Assembly (NCBI GenBank): GCA_022793565.1
Contig: JAAWDC010000074.1
Coordinates: 1-7,037 of the forward strand
DNA from: Bacilli bacterium
Lineage (GTDB): Bacteria; Bacillota_I; Bacilli_A; RF39; UBA660
Reading direction: 5' to 3'
Length of the DNA: 7,037 bases
The notes under the pieces were generated by a model. That model saw only the letters and a list, made by a program, of their open reading frames with translations, was not told where the DNA came from and did no database searches. The translations under genes and the position numbers were made by a program. Each line of letters begins with the position of its first letter. Position 1 is the first letter of the stretch. Positions 6,701 to 7,037 of this stretch are shown here, in pieces.

Positions 6701-7037
6701 CTTCCTCCATTTTAGGTTGTACTGTGAAGAAAGGTTGTCTCATTTGATCGTCCCTTTGATCTATATAATCATCTGAAGGAAGAGAAGATTCTTCTGAATA
6801 TAACCAACTTGGTATACTATCATTCCCTTCTTGAATTTCATTTTCAATTTGGGTAGTATCTGTTTCAAAAAAGGCACTGTCTAATGGTTGTTGTGGTCCT
6901 GTAGTACCAAAAGACTCTTTTTGTGGGGTATTTATTTCTACAGATCTTTCATCTTCCCATGCTTGCCCATTACCATCTAGAGTTGGATCTAAAAATTGAT
7001 TATAGAAGGCGTCATCTCTTTCCTCATTACCTAAATG
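3780..7037 (-). CDS. Very large modular repeat protein of unknown function, 5' end outside the window
   Basis: The frame is open from the right edge to the TAA at 3782-3780: 1085 codons with the true start not seen. I do not recognise the protein. In order (visible residue numbers): 1-99 acidic, Pro/Gln/Ser-rich; 100-203 tandem 45-residue units with QPFFT and QPSFFT motifs; 216-320 a helical Glu/Gln-rich stretch; 353-792 five degenerate helical modules of about 80-96 residues; 815-858 Asn/Lys/Glu-rich coiled-coil-like; 902-932 a mostly hydrophobic stretch (one Asp) flanked by Lys, perhaps a membrane or helical-hairpin segment; 943-960 Lys/Glu-rich; then a tail with GTDNWQLLG, VEGIPVGYARLG and an Arg-rich end. 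An internal ATG at 6743 has an AAAGGGA upstream, but the frame stays open for 98 further codons of matching composition, so it is probably not the start. No enzymatic motif is evident; a scaffold or surface-associated role is speculation. It is followed after one base by the DUF1292-like gene. Confidence 0.9.
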   Translation of the reverse strand, partial: HLGNEERDDAFYNQFLDPTLDGNGQAWEDERSVEINTPQKESFGTTGPQQPLDSAFFETDTTQIENEIQEGNDSIPSWLYSEESSLPSDDYIDQRDDQMRQPFFTVQPKMEEAVVEDTSAFEREPEQPSFFTEQTEEERVEDITRQPFFTVQPKTEQAVVENTSAFEREPEQPSILREQTEEERVEDITRQSFFTRQPKAETAMPETARVEEQFNVPSNNIQENLAAINYAIATREPKDLARAEQALAALPQEDETTKHFKQELDQIKEESRQVANPTPRNSVEELLAFQEKYGPTANEHEMQIVNQLEEKITLLETRRQEIVDRLNVIKEELKDKKINKKQVPVTAQVTNRIDTTQIEQALQEVHEMEKNSTRKLRNNEAMPDFYKAVETHQIMDIVRASNAVESLGTSHLFYGSLNSALNEVANTYYGKTIEGLKVELRETSKEFREALDLLELDNNQVLAGRIGPLKEAFNQIATDRSKERMLTAIDEVQKLGANHPYAKRLTKALNGMSSIYYGKTAEELQRQIAECNKATTAVHEKIEKDKKSTQLLYDDDSKGKEYDIVEALYNQAVLNPTKENILNTVEVTRGLAQNRESTIALNSALDKLTSTYLDTSLNELKKKDLTQSIENIQKAYAQIPETAPIEDALEDAIIAFNKATQTKEKGDIIVAANMAVKIVENKELAENMINTLDKLALVHYGVDATEITEQFKKYSGALNEVNDMVAPNSKKISEDAKQNDAMPYFYKAIQTRDIEDIKTAIDEVNKLPEYHPLKKPLLNALNAAKDLVERKTNSYILEENENIFEGNNDIIEEEVSESELKQEATDLINECKDIDEQLNKYNQSLNKYKENKKKEAKDLETKDLEPPAEVISDATNKNPGLFKKAAAGMKEALSKIKITKKGVASVIVDASLIGLSIVTAQGAIPLVAYLGYKYSKKYKEMKSAKKEKQQEIKNQVEKKPKEDDMTAAIIENGLQAINERDIANKKAIQYYKLAGKTPEGTDNWQLLGNAIDGRVGVIDALVEGIPVGYARLGVQDSTLTTIPQRNLEEFLERNDNQLPSAEEISSVVRTETMSDIMQEGMRRGR
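4662..5981 (-). repeat. Five degenerate helical modules of about 80-96 residues inside the large protein
   Basis: Aligned by eye, five consecutive segments share one pattern: an Ala-rich helix (FYKAVET, LKEAFNQIAT, LYNQAVLNPT, AFNKATQT, FYKAIQT), then an Ile/Val-Ala helix ending in a V..L or similar turn, then a helix rich in LNxALxxL, mostly closing on a Tyr-containing motif (YYGKT twice, TYLDTS, HYGVD). Approximate module spans are 5981-5742, 5741-5478, 5477-5190, 5189-4929 and 4928-4662. First and last modules share NxAMPxFYKA. DNA similarity is low, so this is old duplication. It resembles alpha-solenoid or FIVAR-like helical repeats, but I cannot assign a family. Confidence 0.65.
6429..6740 (-). 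repeat. 135-bp in-frame tandem repeat, two full copies plus a partial third
   Basis: Copies at 6740-6606 and 6605-6471 differ at about 13 of 135 bases by hand alignment. A third copy (6470-6429) is recognisable for about 14 codons before diverging. Each encodes 45 residues beginning RQPFFTVQPK and ending EEERVEDIT, with a half-repeat QPSFFTEQ inside the unit (decayed to QPSILREQ in the second copy). The length is a multiple of three, so copy number can change without breaking the frame. Confidence 0.92.

Noticed and set aside
6429..6740. CRISPR array
   Set aside because: The units are long, directly adjacent, in frame and coding; there are no short repeats separated by unique spacers.
6379..6776. 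Plus-strand frames with apparent Cys/Ser-rich repeats, and minus-strand Gln-rich alternative frames at 6122-6349 and 6353-6697
   Set aside because: They are other readings of the 135-bp tandem repeat and the adjoining coding sequence of the large gene; the periodicity is inherited from the DNA repeat.

Overview
AT-rich window with every supported gene on the minus strand, so transcription runs from high to low coordinates. The gene set (tsaE-tsaB-rimI-tsaD, a HelD-type RNA polymerase recycling ATPase, a DUF1292-like small protein), the AAGGAGG-type ribosome binding sites and the intrinsic terminators with T-tracts point to a low-G+C Bacillota (Firmicutes/Bacilli-like) chromosome, possibly an uncultured gut lineage. 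That placement is inference. All tryptophans seen in intact frames use TGG, so the standard bacterial code is assumed.

Layout in transcription order. (1) 7037-3780: the 3' 1085 codons of a very large protein of unknown function. It has an acidic Pro/Gln-rich front with a recent 135-bp tandem duplication, then five degenerate helical modules, a hydrophobic segment and a conserved-looking tail. It is followed after one base by an 81-residue DUF1292-like gene (3778-3533), and a strong terminator closes this unit (3472-3443). (2) 3418-899: tsaE, tsaB, rimI and tsaD, each junction being a 4-base ATGA overlap. TsaB, TsaD and TsaE make the bacterial N6-threonylcarbamoyladenosine (t6A37) tRNA-modifying machinery; RimI is the N-terminal acetyltransferase often encoded with it. 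The rimI frame carries an in-frame TGA that removes its catalytic C-terminal third. A second terminator follows tsaD (850-822). (3) 719-1: the first 239 codons of a helD-type gene, cut by the window edge, behind a leader of roughly 90 nt that contains a further terminator-like hairpin.

Both intergenic regions share a compact design. The terminator hairpin loop of the upstream unit supplies a -35-like hexamer for the next unit, the terminator T-tract forms most of the spacer, and an extended -10 (TGn plus hexamer) follows at once. The points most worth a second look are the disrupted rimI, the terminator/promoter overlaps, the possible helD attenuator and the large repeat protein. I see no CRISPR array, insertion sequence, tRNA or rRNA. 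No gene-free stretch exceeds 300 bases.
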